Numbered from the stretch's first letter, positions 25,501-33,658 are shown. The stretch: 64,000 nucleotides of DNA from Streptomyces asoensis (GCF_016860545.1 NZ_BNEB01000005.1:2480001-2544000); one strand, 5' to 3'. The notes: generated by a model not told the origin, from the sequence alone. Numbers and translations are program-made.

Positions 25501-26359
25501 GGGCAGCCCGCAGGCGGAGCTCGGCGGACGCCAGGACACCGGTCAGTTCCCGCGCCCCGGCAACGGCGGTCAGCAGGACGACGGCTTCACCCGGTCCGAC
25601 GTCTTCGGTTCCGCGGGCGGTCAGAACGCCCAGGCGGCCCCGAACCAGTTCGCTCCGCAGGCCTACGACAACGGTTCCACCGGCCAGTTCGCCGCGAACG
25701 GCTACGACGGCTCCTCGACCGGCCAGCACTCGCTGCCCGGCCGCCAGGACCCCTCGGCCACCGGCCAGTTCCCCGCCCAGCAGGCGGGTGGCTACGGCAA
25801 CGCGTCCCAGGCTCCGGTCCCGTCGCGTCCCGCCGGACGCCCGGAGCAGGAGAACCGGGGCGCCCAGCAGCGGCCCGACAACGGACGGGCACCGGGTGAC
25901 GGTTGGGCTCTGCCCCCGGCCTCGGGTCCCGGCGACGGCCGCACCCCGCTGTACGACACGCTGGAGACCAACTGGTTCCACGGTCAGCAGGCGGGCGACC
26001 CGGCGGCTCCGGCTCCGCAGCAGCAGCAGCAGACACCGGCAGCACCTCAGCGTCCCGCGGCCAACGCCTCCTGGCGTTCCTCGCCGAACGACGAACTCGT
26101 CCGGCAGGCCGAGCGGGTCAGGCAGCCGGCCGCGGGCGGCGTCACCACCTCCGGCCTTCCGCGCCGGGTGCCCAGGGCGAACCTCGTCCCGGGTACGGCT
26201 CAGCAGCAACAGCACCAACCCGGTCCGCAGGTCTCGCGTGCGCCTGACGACGTACGCGGCCGGCTGACCAATCTCCGTCGGGGCATCGCGCAGGGCCGTC
26301 AGGCCGGCAACGGTCAGACCGGCAGTTTCCCGAGCCCCACTCACCAGCAGGAGCGTTAG
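22598..26359 (+). CDS. cvnA1: Conservon sensor histidine kinase-like protein CvnA (first copy)
   Basis: 1253 aa. A Pro-rich cytosolic N-terminus is followed by TM1 (about 88-105), a nitrate/nitrite-sensor-like extracytoplasmic helical domain (to about 397), TM2 (398-422), and a HAMP region. The kinase core follows, with FKLDHLATRMRRNGENLLVL as the dimerisation helix, N-box HLLAELLENATSF (about 610), G1 HDTGIGLSPEDL (about 646) and a complete G2 region. Then comes a 540-residue low-complexity Gly/Gln/Pro tail with repeated TGQF, ending in a conserved block GLPRRVPRANL ... QVSRAPDDVRGRL. The GTG start is weakly supported (AGAGG 11 nt upstream). The TAG stop directly abuts the cvnB start. The conservon acts as a membrane-associated complex resembling eukaryotic G-protein signalling; the signal is unknown. 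Confidence 0.93.
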   Translation: MQGRFKRDGSASAEPEPHGGTGPMAVGSSPQHAQNPGQAPSGDGGERPGRPGASTTAGSPPPAPNKPPAGPTGPGPRVALRNWRISTRLVALLTLPVVAATTLGALRINQSMDDIQQLDNMKLLTDMTNQATELAVQLQDERDLSAGPLSHGGKASDPGIKGLRESTDRALSAFQDASEEIDGATTDGNLQGVRDSLVALLGDLQGLAKVRSTAYAEKGNSTQTVEAYHRLITGLLDLSQDMAQATSNPEMIQRTRALAAFSSAKEFASVQRAVLAAALPVGITTYGDLSENDRQYAEAALENQASELSIFRSIYGDSGAESLLAPIEQGNPVIEDADTYANRALNSANGLESLDKQSYRDWTDASSTKIKQMKNIEFTLLEDMEQKARELRAESEREAIISGALILLVLGVSLVGAFVVARSMIRSLRRLQETATKVAQDRLPELVKQLSESDPQDVDTSVESVGVHSRDEIGQVAAAFDDVHREAVRLAAEQALLRGNVNAMFTNLSRRSQGLIQRQLSLISELESREADPDQLSSLFKLDHLATRMRRNGENLLVLAGEEPGRRWTRPVPLVDVLRAAASEVEQYERIELASVPTTEVAGRVVNDLVHLLAELLENATSFSSPQTKVKVTGHALPDGRVLIEIHDTGIGLSPEDLAAINERLASPPTVDVSVSRRMGLFVVGRLSQRHGIRIQLRPSDSGGTTALVMLPVDVAQGGKKPQPKPGQAGVAGGPAAAQAAAGAAAARRQNGSQNGSQGGALGAGNGNGGRLAAGQGPRAALPGRDGGGRPGGQPPRGPQQPSASPQQGRPAPAGAGFGGGQAPGAPQGLQAAGTGSQGTDMFGARPAQRGNKAEQGGRGRQPQLPPRGGPRAELPGGNTQPRVTSWGDENAQPPVPRSPLDAPRGHEEPDVAQTSRMPRFDDRQGPGATAEIPAVPRIDERQGPAGPADFGRPVVNGVQSTGQFPAVGSPQAELGGRQDTGQFPRPGNGGQQDDGFTRSDVFGSAGGQNAQAAPNQFAPQAYDNGSTGQFAANGYDGSSTGQHSLPGRQDPSATGQFPAQQAGGYGNASQAPVPSRPAGRPEQENRGAQQRPDNGRAPGDGWALPPASGPGDGRTPLYDTLETNWFHGQQAGDPAAPAPQQQQQTPAAPQRPAANASWRSSPNDELVRQAERVRQPAAGGVTTSGLPRRVPRANLVPGTAQQQQHQPGPQVSRAPDDVRGRLTNLRRGIAQGRQAGNGQTGSFPSPTHQQER

Positions 26360-26782
26360 TTGAGTCAGATGAGCCAGGCGGCACAGAACCTGAACTGGTT
26401 GATCACCAACTTCGTGGACAACACCCCCGGGGTGTCCCACACCGTTGTCGTGTCCGCCGACGGGCTCCTGCTCGCGATGTCAGAGGGATTCCCGCGCGAC
26501 CGTGCCGACCAGCTGGCGGCCGTCGCGTCGGGCCTGACCTCGCTGACGGCCGGCGCCTCCAGGATCTTCGAAGGCGGCAGCGTGGCACAGACCGTCGTCG
26601 AGATGGAACGAGGATTCCTCTTCCTCATGTCCGTCTCGGACGGCTCGTCGCTCGCCGTTCTCGCACACCCCGAGTGCGACATCGGTCTCGTGGGCTACGA
26701 GATGACGCTGCTCGTCGACCGCGCGGGCGCGGTCCTCACGCCCGACCTGCGCGCCGAACTCCAGGGCAGTCTGCTCCACTGA
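26360..26782 (+). CDS. cvnB1: Roadblock/LC7-domain protein CvnB (first copy)
   Basis: 140 aa, a single roadblock/LC7 domain (residues about 12-105: LNWLITNFVDNTPGVSHTVV through ERGFLFLMSVSDGSSLAVLA). Family members such as MglB act as GTPase-activating or regulatory partners of Ras-like GTPases, here presumably CvnD. The TTG at 26360 is preferred because AGGAG, encoded by the last codons of cvnA, lies 6 nt upstream; an ATG at 26369 is too far from it. Translational coupling with cvnA is likely. Confidence 0.93.
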   Translation: MSQMSQAAQNLNWLITNFVDNTPGVSHTVVVSADGLLLAMSEGFPRDRADQLAAVASGLTSLTAGASRIFEGGSVAQTVVEMERGFLFLMSVSDGSSLAVLAHPECDIGLVGYEMTLLVDRAGAVLTPDLRAELQGSLLH

Positions 26783-26894
26783 TCCGCCCCAGCACTACCC
26801 ACCTCACGAAATCACCGTCCGGCCGACACAAACCCCCCACCGGCCTAGACGGACGGCACGACTGACCGCGAATGCTGTCCCGCCCGGAGGATCC

Positions 26895-27293
26895 ATGACC
26901 CCGCCCACCGCCCATCATGATCCGTACGCGGAGCCGTACGGGGATGAGGGCGACCAGCCGCTGGTGCGTCCGTACGCGATGACCGGTGGCCGGACCCGGC
27001 CGCGCTATCAACTCGCCATCGAGGCGCTGATCAGCACCACGGCCGACCCGGCAGCGCTCATGGGGCTGCTTCCCGAGCACCAGCGCATCTGCCACCTGTG
27101 CCGTGAGGTCAAGTCGGTCGCGGAGGTCTCGGCGCTCCTGGCGATGCCGCTGGGGGTGGCGCGGATCCTGGTCGCGGACCTCGCCGAGGCCGGACTGGTG
27201 GCCATCCACCAGCCGGGCGGCGACGAGAACAACGGCGGCGCACCTGACGTGACGCTGCTCGAAAGGGTGCTCAGTGGACTTCGCAAGCTCTGA
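26895..27293 (+). CDS. cvnC1: DUF742 winged-helix protein CvnC (first copy)
   Basis: 132 aa. A 25-residue acidic start precedes the DUF742 domain: LVRPYAMTGGRTRPRYQLAIEALI, LPEHQRICHLCREVKSVAEVSALL, then PLGVARILVADLAEAGLVAIHQPG. The second half looks like a helix-turn-helix with wing, but in conservons the protein is thought to be part of the membrane complex rather than a classical regulator. ATG at 26895 follows CGGAGG. The 3' end overlaps cvnD by 20 nt. Confidence 0.92.
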   Translation: MTPPTAHHDPYAEPYGDEGDQPLVRPYAMTGGRTRPRYQLAIEALISTTADPAALMGLLPEHQRICHLCREVKSVAEVSALLAMPLGVARILVADLAEAGLVAIHQPGGDENNGGAPDVTLLERVLSGLRKL

Positions 27294-27849
27294 CGGAGGG
27301 CGGGCCACCACCTCCGCGAAGATCGTGGTGGCGGGTGGCTTCGGCGTGGGCAAGACCACGTTCGTGGGCGCCGTCTCCGAGATCAACCCGCTGCGCACGG
27401 AGGCCGTCATGACGTCCGCGTCCGCGGGCATCGACGACCTCACCCACACCGGGGACAAGACCACCACCACGGTGGCCATGGACTTCGGCCGTATCACGCT
27501 CGACCAGGACCTGATCCTGTACCTGTTCGGCACGCCCGGCCAGGACCGCTTCTGGTTCATGTGGGACGACCTGGTGCGGGGCGCCATCGGCGCCATCGTG
27601 CTGGTCGACACCCGCCGCCTCGCCGACTGCTTCCCCGCCGTCGACTACTTCGAGAACAGCGGCCTGCCGTTCGTCGTCGCCCTCAACGGCTTCGACGGCT
27701 CGCAGCCCTACCAGCCCGAAGAGGTGCGCGAGGCGCTCCAGATCGGCCCGGACACCCCGATCATCACGACGGACGCCCGGCACCGCTCGGACGCCAAGAG
27801 CGCGCTGATCACCCTGGTCGAGCACGCGCTGATGGCGCGACTGCGGTAA
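27274..27849 (+). CDS. cvnD1: Conservon small GTPase CvnD (first copy)
   Basis: 191 aa Ras-like GTPase of the MglA/Arf-related prokaryotic group. The P-loop is GGFGVGKTT (residues about 21-29), the switch II/G3 is FGTPGQDRFWF, where Pro replaces the usual Ala of DTAGQ, and the G4 motif is NGFDG instead of NKxD, as in other CvnD proteins. It probably cycles with CvnB at the membrane. GTG start within the cvnC 3' end (20-nt overlap). Its DNA is nearly identical to the second copy over the central 270 bp. Confidence 0.94.
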   Translation: MDFASSDGGRATTSAKIVVAGGFGVGKTTFVGAVSEINPLRTEAVMTSASAGIDDLTHTGDKTTTTVAMDFGRITLDQDLILYLFGTPGQDRFWFMWDDLVRGAIGAIVLVDTRRLADCFPAVDYFENSGLPFVVALNGFDGSQPYQPEEVREALQIGPDTPIITTDARHRSDAKSALITLVEHALMARLR

Positions 27850-28225
27850 TTTTCAAGCATCTGGTGCCGTACGCCAGTTGTCGTAGACGTTCTGGAGCCG
27901 GCTGTGGCCTTTGACACGGCCGGCTCCGACGTTCATAACGTTTCGGCAGAGGAATCGGGTGGTACCGCAACGCGTCGCGGTCATTCGGTCTCGCTGCGCG
28001 CACGAAGGCCCCGCCTTTTGGCGGGGCTCGTTCTTTTTGACCGTTTTATGTGGGGCTTACATCACGTCGAACCAGCTCTTTCCCATGTTTGGAAGAGCGT
28101 CGGTCGTCATGCTGGAATGCCTGAACTGCCCAATAGTCAATGACGTACTGATGGTCGATGGCTGACCGGGCTCTGAGACACTGCGGCACGACGAAGGTGC
28201 CGACCGCCGAGAGGTTGTTGGTCGA
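27850..28225. other. Intergenic region between the two conservons
   Basis: 376 bp without a supported gene. It contains the terminator described at 28008-28034 and an AT-rich stretch (28030-28200) with several TTGA/TACT-like elements, the likely promoter region of the second conservon. Confidence 0.5.
28008..28034 (+). terminator. Terminator of the first conservon
   Basis: GCCCCGCC (28008-28015), loop TTTT, GGCGGGGC (28020-28027), then CGTTCTTTTT-like T-rich tract. This is one of the few canonical stem plus T-tract terminators in the window. Confidence 0.75.
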
Positions 28226-31200
28226 GTGAGGCGAAGCAAGCAAAGTCCCGAGCCGGCGGCCCGGGGCAACTTCACCCCGCCGCCGCGCGGAGCGGCGCCC
28301 GCCCCTGTGGCCGGTCCTGAGCCGACGGCAGCGCCCGCCAAGAGCGGTGGCCGTCTCTCCCCGCGCAACTGGCGGGTGCCCACCCGGCTGAACGCGATCC
28401 TGCTCATACCCGTGGTGGTCGGCCTCGTCATGGGCGGCTTCCAGGTGAAGAACTCCATCGACACCTGGCAGGAGGCCCGCGACGCCGAGAAGGTCGCGAA
28501 GATCGTGGCCGCCGCCGGCACGTACGCCGAGGCCCTCCTCGACGAGCGCGACCTCACCGCCGCACCGCTGCTCCAGAACAAGAAGGACGACGACGGCGTC
28601 AAGAAGGCCCGCGCCGCCACGGACGCCGCGGCGACCGCCTTCCACGACGAAGTCGTCGGCATGCCGGACAAGGAAGGCCTCAAGCGCCGTCTGAACCTGG
28701 TGGAGGAGGCCGAGCCGACCCTCGCGAAGATCCGCGCGGCCGCCTACACCAAGTCCCTCGACCCGGTGAAGACCGAAGAGGGTTACGTCGCGGTCGAGCA
28801 CCTGCTGATGGAGTTCTCCAACGAACTCGGCCTCGGCACGGGCAACATCACCGCCTACGGCCGCACCGTCTACGCCGTCGCCCTGGCCAAGGGCGCCGAG
28901 TCCCTCCAGCGCGCGATCGGCACGCACCTGCTCGTGCGGCCCAGCCCCGACAAGACGGTCTACCGCCAGCAGCTCACGGCCTTCACCTCGTACGCCTACC
29001 TCGAGGGCGTCGCCCAGCAGGAGTACGTCTCCGGCGGCACCGTCGACGACGCGGCGCGCCTCACCCAGGTCATGAAGGAGAAGACCGAGGAGGGCGCGAA
29101 GAAGGCCGCCGACGCCAAGTCCCAGGCCGAGGCCGCGGGACAGGACTACGTCACGCCGCCCGCCATGGACAAGATGATCCAGGCGATCGGCAGCGGGCTG
29201 TTCACGCCGTCCGAGCTCGCCCAGCAGGGCATCACCGCCGACAGCTGGATGGCGGCCGCGACGCTGAAGTTCGAGGGCTACAGCCAGGTCGAGAGCGAGC
29301 TCATCGACCGTGCGGTGTCCGACGCCGGACAGATCGCCTCCGACGCCCAGCGCGACGCCATCATCAACGGCGCCATCGTCATCATCGCCCTGCTCGCCGC
29401 GTTCATCGTCGCCAGTCTCATGGCCCGCCAGATGAGCCAGGCCATGCGCCAGCTGCGCAACGCCGCCTTCGGCATCGCCGAGCAGCGGCTGCCGATGCTG
29501 GTCGACCAGCTCTCACGCACCGACCCGGGCCGGGTCGACACCCGTGTCCAGCCGATCCCCATCAACACCAAGGACGAGATCGGCGAGGTCGCGCGCGCCT
29601 TCGACCAGGTCCACCGCGAGGCCGTGCGACTGGCCGCCGAGCAGGCGCTCCTGCGGGGCAACATCAACGCGATCTTCACCAACCTCTCGCGCCGCAACCA
29701 GTCCCTGATCGAGGGCCAGCTGACCCTGATCACCGACCTGGAGAACAACGAGGCCGACCCGGACCAGCTGGAGAACCTCTTCCGCCTGGACCACCTCGCG
29801 ACCCGTATGCGCCGCAACGGCGAGAACCTCCTGGTCCTCGCCGGCGAGGAGCCGGGCCGCCGCTGGGACCAGCCGGTCCCGCTGGTCGACGTGCTGCGCG
29901 CCGCCTCCTCCGAGGTGGAGCAGTACGAGCGCATCGAGCTGTCGGGCGTCCCGGAGGCCGAGATCCACGGCCGTGCCGTGACCGACCTCGTGCACCTGCT
30001 CGCCGAGCTCCTTGAGAACGCCACCACGTTCTCCTCACCCCAGACCAAGGTCCGCGTCACCGCGACCCGTCTCCCCGACGGCCGCGTGATGATCGAGATC
30101 CACGACAAGGGCATCGGCCTCACCGCCGAGGACTTCGCCGACATCAACCACAAGCTGGCCAACCCGCCGACGGTGGACGCCGCGATCTCGCAGCGCATGG
30201 GCCTGTTCGTGGTCGGCCGCCTGTCCGACCGGCACGGCATCCGCGTCCAGCTGCGCCCCTCGGGCGAGCAGGCCGGCACCACCTCGCTGGTCATGCTCCC
30301 CGACGCCATCACCCACGGCGGTGGCGGCGAGCAGCAGCCGCGCGACGAGTTCACGGTCTCGCAGATCATCCCGGAGCAGAACTACGGCGCCGGCGAGGAC
30401 TTCAGCAACGGTCTGCCGATGCGCACCGCCGCGGAACTCGGTTTCGACGACAGCCAGTACGAGGTCCCCGACGACATCCGCGACCTGGACCCGGTGGGCC
30501 GCTCGCTGATGCGAGAGGAACGCCGTGCGGCCCTGGAGTCCCAGTCGGGCGAGGGCGAGCAGCCGACGGCACAGCAGTCCGCCGAGTCCCCCGCGTTCGG
30601 TGAGGGCTTCGACGACCGCCACCAGCAGCAGGCGTACGACGCCGGCCACAACGGCTACGACCCCGCCGGGCAGGGCTCCGTGGGCGCCTACGACAACGGC
30701 GCGACGGGATACCAGGAGCAGGCCGCGGCCTTCGACCAGCAGACGCCGTACGGGGAGCAGCAGCGTCCCGCGTACGACGACCAGTACTTCGGGTCGAACA
30801 ACGGTCATCCGCAGGGCGAGTCGTTCACCGCGAACGGCGGCCTGCCGCAGAACGACGGCTTCCCGTCGAACGGCGGCTACCCGGACCCCGCGTTTGCGGA
30901 GCCCGTACAGGAGAGCCCGGACGGGGCGCGGGCCGCCGCGTCCGAGGGCTACCAGGCGTACCCGGAACAGCAGTCCTACCAGGACGACTGGCCGCAGCAG
31001 AACGGTCACACGAACGGTTACGGCAACGGCTACCCGGACCAGTACGCTCCGGAAGCGGAATCCGCGAAGGCCGCTGACGCGGCCGAGCAGAACGGCGTAG
31101 GCTTCGACCGTCCGGGACCGGCTTCCTCCGCCTCCCACGCCCTGACCGACGCCGGTCTTCCCCGCCGCGGCTCCGCCGCGAGCGGTGCGAACGGCGCACG

Positions 31201-31546
31201 GCCCGCGAAGGAACCGGCGGCCTCCCCCGCGGAGAGCAACGGCGGCGGCGACATCTGGCGCTCGGCGAACGACGAGCGCTGGCAGCAGGCCTCCGCCCTG
31301 AAGAAGCCCAAGGCGGGTGGAGTCACCTCCTCCGGTCTGCCGCGGCGGGTGCCCAAGGCCAACCTGATCGAGGGCGCCGCCGAGAGCACCCCCCAGGGAG
31401 GCCCTCAGGTCTCCCGCGCCCCGGAGGACGTCCGAGGCAGGTTGAGCAACCTGCGCAGGGGTGTCCAGCGCGGACGCAGCGCAGGCAGCAGTGAAACGAA
31501 CGGCCAGGGCTTCGGTCCTGACAGCACCTACAACCAGGAGCGTTAG
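28226..31546 (+). CDS. cvnA2: Conservon sensor histidine kinase-like protein CvnA (second copy)
   Basis: 1106 aa with the same layout as the first copy. TM1 is near residues 54-75, followed by a helical extracytoplasmic sensor region of about 300 residues, TM2 about 376-398, and HAMP. The kinase core has FRLDHLATRMRRNGENLLVL, N-box HLLAELLENATTF (about 589) and G1 HDKGIGLTAEDF (about 626). The tail (about 690-1106) is Gln/Gly/Tyr-rich and unlike that of copy one in sequence. Yet it ends in the same short block (SGLPRRVPKANL ... QVSRAPEDVRGRLSNLRRG) and the same QER terminus. GTG start at 28226. Confidence 0.93.
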   Translation: MRRSKQSPEPAARGNFTPPPRGAAPAPVAGPEPTAAPAKSGGRLSPRNWRVPTRLNAILLIPVVVGLVMGGFQVKNSIDTWQEARDAEKVAKIVAAAGTYAEALLDERDLTAAPLLQNKKDDDGVKKARAATDAAATAFHDEVVGMPDKEGLKRRLNLVEEAEPTLAKIRAAAYTKSLDPVKTEEGYVAVEHLLMEFSNELGLGTGNITAYGRTVYAVALAKGAESLQRAIGTHLLVRPSPDKTVYRQQLTAFTSYAYLEGVAQQEYVSGGTVDDAARLTQVMKEKTEEGAKKAADAKSQAEAAGQDYVTPPAMDKMIQAIGSGLFTPSELAQQGITADSWMAAATLKFEGYSQVESELIDRAVSDAGQIASDAQRDAIINGAIVIIALLAAFIVASLMARQMSQAMRQLRNAAFGIAEQRLPMLVDQLSRTDPGRVDTRVQPIPINTKDEIGEVARAFDQVHREAVRLAAEQALLRGNINAIFTNLSRRNQSLIEGQLTLITDLENNEADPDQLENLFRLDHLATRMRRNGENLLVLAGEEPGRRWDQPVPLVDVLRAASSEVEQYERIELSGVPEAEIHGRAVTDLVHLLAELLENATTFSSPQTKVRVTATRLPDGRVMIEIHDKGIGLTAEDFADINHKLANPPTVDAAISQRMGLFVVGRLSDRHGIRVQLRPSGEQAGTTSLVMLPDAITHGGGGEQQPRDEFTVSQIIPEQNYGAGEDFSNGLPMRTAAELGFDDSQYEVPDDIRDLDPVGRSLMREERRAALESQSGEGEQPTAQQSAESPAFGEGFDDRHQQQAYDAGHNGYDPAGQGSVGAYDNGATGYQEQAAAFDQQTPYGEQQRPAYDDQYFGSNNGHPQGESFTANGGLPQNDGFPSNGGYPDPAFAEPVQESPDGARAAASEGYQAYPEQQSYQDDWPQQNGHTNGYGNGYPDQYAPEAESAKAADAAEQNGVGFDRPGPASSASHALTDAGLPRRGSAASGANGARPAKEPAASPAESNGGGDIWRSANDERWQQASALKKPKAGGVTSSGLPRRVPKANLIEGAAESTPQGGPQVSRAPEDVRGRLSNLRRGVQRGRSAGSSETNGQGFGPDSTYNQER

Positions 31547-31547
31547 T

Positions 31548-31970
31548 GTGAGCCCGATGAGCCAGGCGGCACAGAACCTGAACTGGGTGATCACCAACTT
31601 CGTGGACAACACCCCGGGGGTGTCCCACACGGTGGTGGTCTCCGCCGACGGACTCCTTCTGGCGATGTCCGAAGGCTTCCCCCGCGACCGTGCCGACCAG
31701 CTCGCGGCCGTCGCCTCCGGCCTGACGTCCCTGACGGCGGGCGCCTCCCGGATCTTCGAGGGGGGCAGCGTGAACCAGACGGTTGTGGAGATGGAGCGGG
31801 GATTCCTCTTCCTGATGTCCATTTCCGACGGTTCCTCGCTCGCGGTTCTCGCCCACCCCGAGGCGGACATCGGCCTCATTGGGTACGAGATGGCCCTTCT
31901 GGTGGACCGGGCGGGCTCGGTCCTGACCCCCGATCTTCGTGCGGAGCTCCAAGGAAGCCTTCTCAACTAA
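31548..31970 (+). CDS. cvnB2: Roadblock/LC7-domain protein CvnB (second copy)
   Basis: 140 aa, about 90% identical in protein to the first copy but with many synonymous differences. The GTG at 31548 overlaps the cvnA region by design: AGGAG in the cvnA final codons (31536-31540) is 7 nt upstream. Single roadblock fold, presumed partner of the CvnD GTPase. Confidence 0.93.
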   Translation: MSPMSQAAQNLNWVITNFVDNTPGVSHTVVVSADGLLLAMSEGFPRDRADQLAAVASGLTSLTAGASRIFEGGSVNQTVVEMERGFLFLMSISDGSSLAVLAHPEADIGLIGYEMALLVDRAGSVLTPDLRAELQGSLLN

Positions 31971-32066
31971 CAGACGGACGGTGCGTTTTGGCGTCCCGAG
32001 GCCGTAGGGTTTCGGGACGCGGTTTCCACGTGACGGGTGCCAGGCGCAGTCGGAGGAGGAGAGAGA

Positions 32067-32645
32067 GTGGCAACACCCCCAGGCGGTTCCAATTCGGGCA
32101 ACTGGTCGTACGGCCCTGCCCAGGGCCAGGGCGACGGTTCCCAGAACCCGAACCGTTACAACTTCCCCTCCGCGCCCGGTCAGCAGCGGCCGTACACGCC
32201 CCAGGGCCCCGGGCCGTCCCCGTACGACCAGCCCTCGGCACCGCGCATCCAGCCCGTGCAGCCGCATCGCCGCACCCCGGAGCCCGCGCCCGCCGGGGCG
32301 TCGAACAACCCGCTGGTGCGTCCGTACGCCATGACCGGTGGCCGGACCCGCCCGCGTTACCAGCTCGCCATCGAGGCGCTGGTGCACACCACTGCGCAGC
32401 CGCACCAGATGCAGGGCCAGCTGCCCGAGCATCAGCGGATCTGCAACCTCTGCCGTGAGATCAAGTCGGTCGCCGAGATCTCGGCGCTGCTGACCATCCC
32501 TCTCGGCGTGGCCAGGATCCTCGTCGCCGACTTGGCGGAAGCGGGACTGGTCGCCATCCATCAGCCCGGCGGCGACGAGAACGCCGGCGGCCAGCCAGAC
32601 GTGACACTGCTCGAAAGGGTGCTCAGTGGACTTCGCAAGCTCTAG
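32067..32645 (+). CDS. cvnC2: DUF742 winged-helix protein CvnC (second copy)
   Basis: 192 aa. The DUF742 domain (about residues 85-192) matches the first copy closely, but the N-terminus is extended by 60 residues rich in Pro, Gln and Gly (YNFPSAPGQQRPYTPQGPGP). The GTG at 32067 follows a very strong GGAGGAGG. A start 30 nt further upstream lacks this. The end overlaps cvnD by 20 nt, as in the first conservon. Confidence 0.92.
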   Translation: MATPPGGSNSGNWSYGPAQGQGDGSQNPNRYNFPSAPGQQRPYTPQGPGPSPYDQPSAPRIQPVQPHRRTPEPAPAGASNNPLVRPYAMTGGRTRPRYQLAIEALVHTTAQPHQMQGQLPEHQRICNLCREIKSVAEISALLTIPLGVARILVADLAEAGLVAIHQPGGDENAGGQPDVTLLERVLSGLRKL

Positions 32646-33207
32646 CGGGGGTCCCTCCCGCTCCACCACTTCCGCGAAGATCGTGGTGGCGGGCGGCTTC
32701 GGCGTGGGCAAGACCACGTTCGTCGGGGCTGTTTCGGAGATCAATCCGCTGCGCACCGAGGCCGTCATGACGTCCGCGTCCGCGGGCATCGACGACCTCA
32801 CCCACACCGGGGACAAGACCACCACCACGGTGGCCATGGACTTCGGCCGTATCACCCTGGACCAGGACCTGATCCTGTACCTGTTCGGCACGCCCGGCCA
32901 GGACCGCTTCTGGTTCATGTGGGACGACCTGGTGCGCGGCGCCATCGGCGCCATCGTGCTGGTCGACACCCGCCGCCTCGCCGACTGCTTCCCCGCCGTC
33001 GACTACTTCGAGAACAGCGGCCTGCCGTTCGTGATCGCCCTCAACGGCTTCGACGGCAACCAGCCGTACAACCCGGACGAGGTGCGCGAGGCGCTCCAGA
33101 TCGGCCCGGACACCCCGATCATCACGACGGACGCCCGGCACCGTGCCGACGCCAAGTCGGCGCTGATCACCCTGGTCGAGCACGCGCTGATGGCCCGCCT
33201 GCGGTAG
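32626..33207 (+). CDS. cvnD2: Conservon small GTPase CvnD (second copy)
   Basis: 193 aa. From the P-loop onward it differs from the first copy at only about five residues (for example VALNGFDGSQPYQPEE versus IALNGFDGNQPYNPDE). The N-terminus has a small insertion (SGGPSRSTTSAK). P-loop GGFGVGKTT, FGTPGQDRFWF and NGFDG are all intact. Last gene of the conservon, followed by a 20-bp perfect hairpin. Confidence 0.94.
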   Translation: MDFASSSGGPSRSTTSAKIVVAGGFGVGKTTFVGAVSEINPLRTEAVMTSASAGIDDLTHTGDKTTTTVAMDFGRITLDQDLILYLFGTPGQDRFWFMWDDLVRGAIGAIVLVDTRRLADCFPAVDYFENSGLPFVIALNGFDGNQPYNPDEVREALQIGPDTPIITTDARHRADAKSALITLVEHALMARLR

Positions 33208-33224
33208 ACCCGGCACACAGACAG

Positions 33225-33267
33225 CAGATGGGCGGCCCCTCCCGGTTCGGGAGGGGCCGCCCATCTG
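33225..33267 (+). terminator. Terminator of the second conservon
   Basis: Perfect 20-bp stem (33225-33244 and 33248-33267) with loop GTT, 17 nt after the cvnD stop. Confidence 0.8.
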
Positions 33268-33320
33268 TCTGTCCGGGTCCGACCGTCCGGGAGGTCCGTC
33301 CGCGGAGGGCCTCACCTACG

Positions 33321-33358
33321 CGGACAGGGGCCCCTCCGTGCGGAGGGGCCCCTGTCCG
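33321..33358 (-). terminator. Terminator of accB-accE
   Basis: Perfect 18-bp stem (33321-33338 and 33341-33358) with a 2-nt loop, 41 nt beyond the accE stop on the minus strand. Back to back with the conservon terminator. Confidence 0.75.
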
Positions 33359-33399
33359 GGCGGTGGCCGCGGGTCCGGCCCGCGGCGCGCTGCCGGTGC

Positions 33400-33591
33400 C
33401 TAGTGCCAGCTGTGCGGGGCGCGGAAGCCGCCCTCGCGCTCCAGGCGGCGCCAGCCGGCCTTCGGGCGGCGGTGGTGGGTCTCGGTCGGGGACGACTGGG
33501 CGGCCGCGCGGGCCAGGAGGACGGCCGTGATGGCGGCGACCTCCTCGGGCTCGGCGTGGCCCTTCTCGACGCGGATGTCGGGAGCGTTCAT
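33400..33591 (-). CDS. accE: Acyl-CoA carboxylase epsilon subunit
   Basis: 63 aa. The start IRVEKGHAEPEEVAAITAVL with a run of Ala/Leu/Arg and a C-terminal Trp-containing segment is the actinobacterial epsilon-subunit pattern. The subunit binds between the beta hexamer and the biotinylated alpha subunit and greatly raises carboxylase activity. ATG at 33589-33591, 67 nt downstream of accB, so the two are one operon. Confidence 0.88.
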   Translation of the reverse strand: MNAPDIRVEKGHAEPEEVAAITAVLLARAAAQSSPTETHHRRPKAGWRRLEREGGFRAPHSWH

Positions 33592-33658
33592 GGGTGCAAG
33601 TCTCCGTGGGTGAGGTTTCCGCGGGGGATCCAGTGGGTTACCCGTGGGATCTGCCGGG

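Noticed and set aside
23948..26440. 830-codon minus-strand frame opposite cvnA1
   Set aside because: Leu/Arg/Val-rich shadow of the cvnA coding strand without start signal or family match.
27904..28165. Two short plus-strand frames between the conservons
   Set aside because: They span the terminator and AT-rich promoter region, lack codon bias and have no ribosome binding site.
22598..33207. Conservons as a new signalling system
   Set aside because: The four-gene conservon is already described in Streptomyces; only the gene conversion and tail-tag observations are reported as new.
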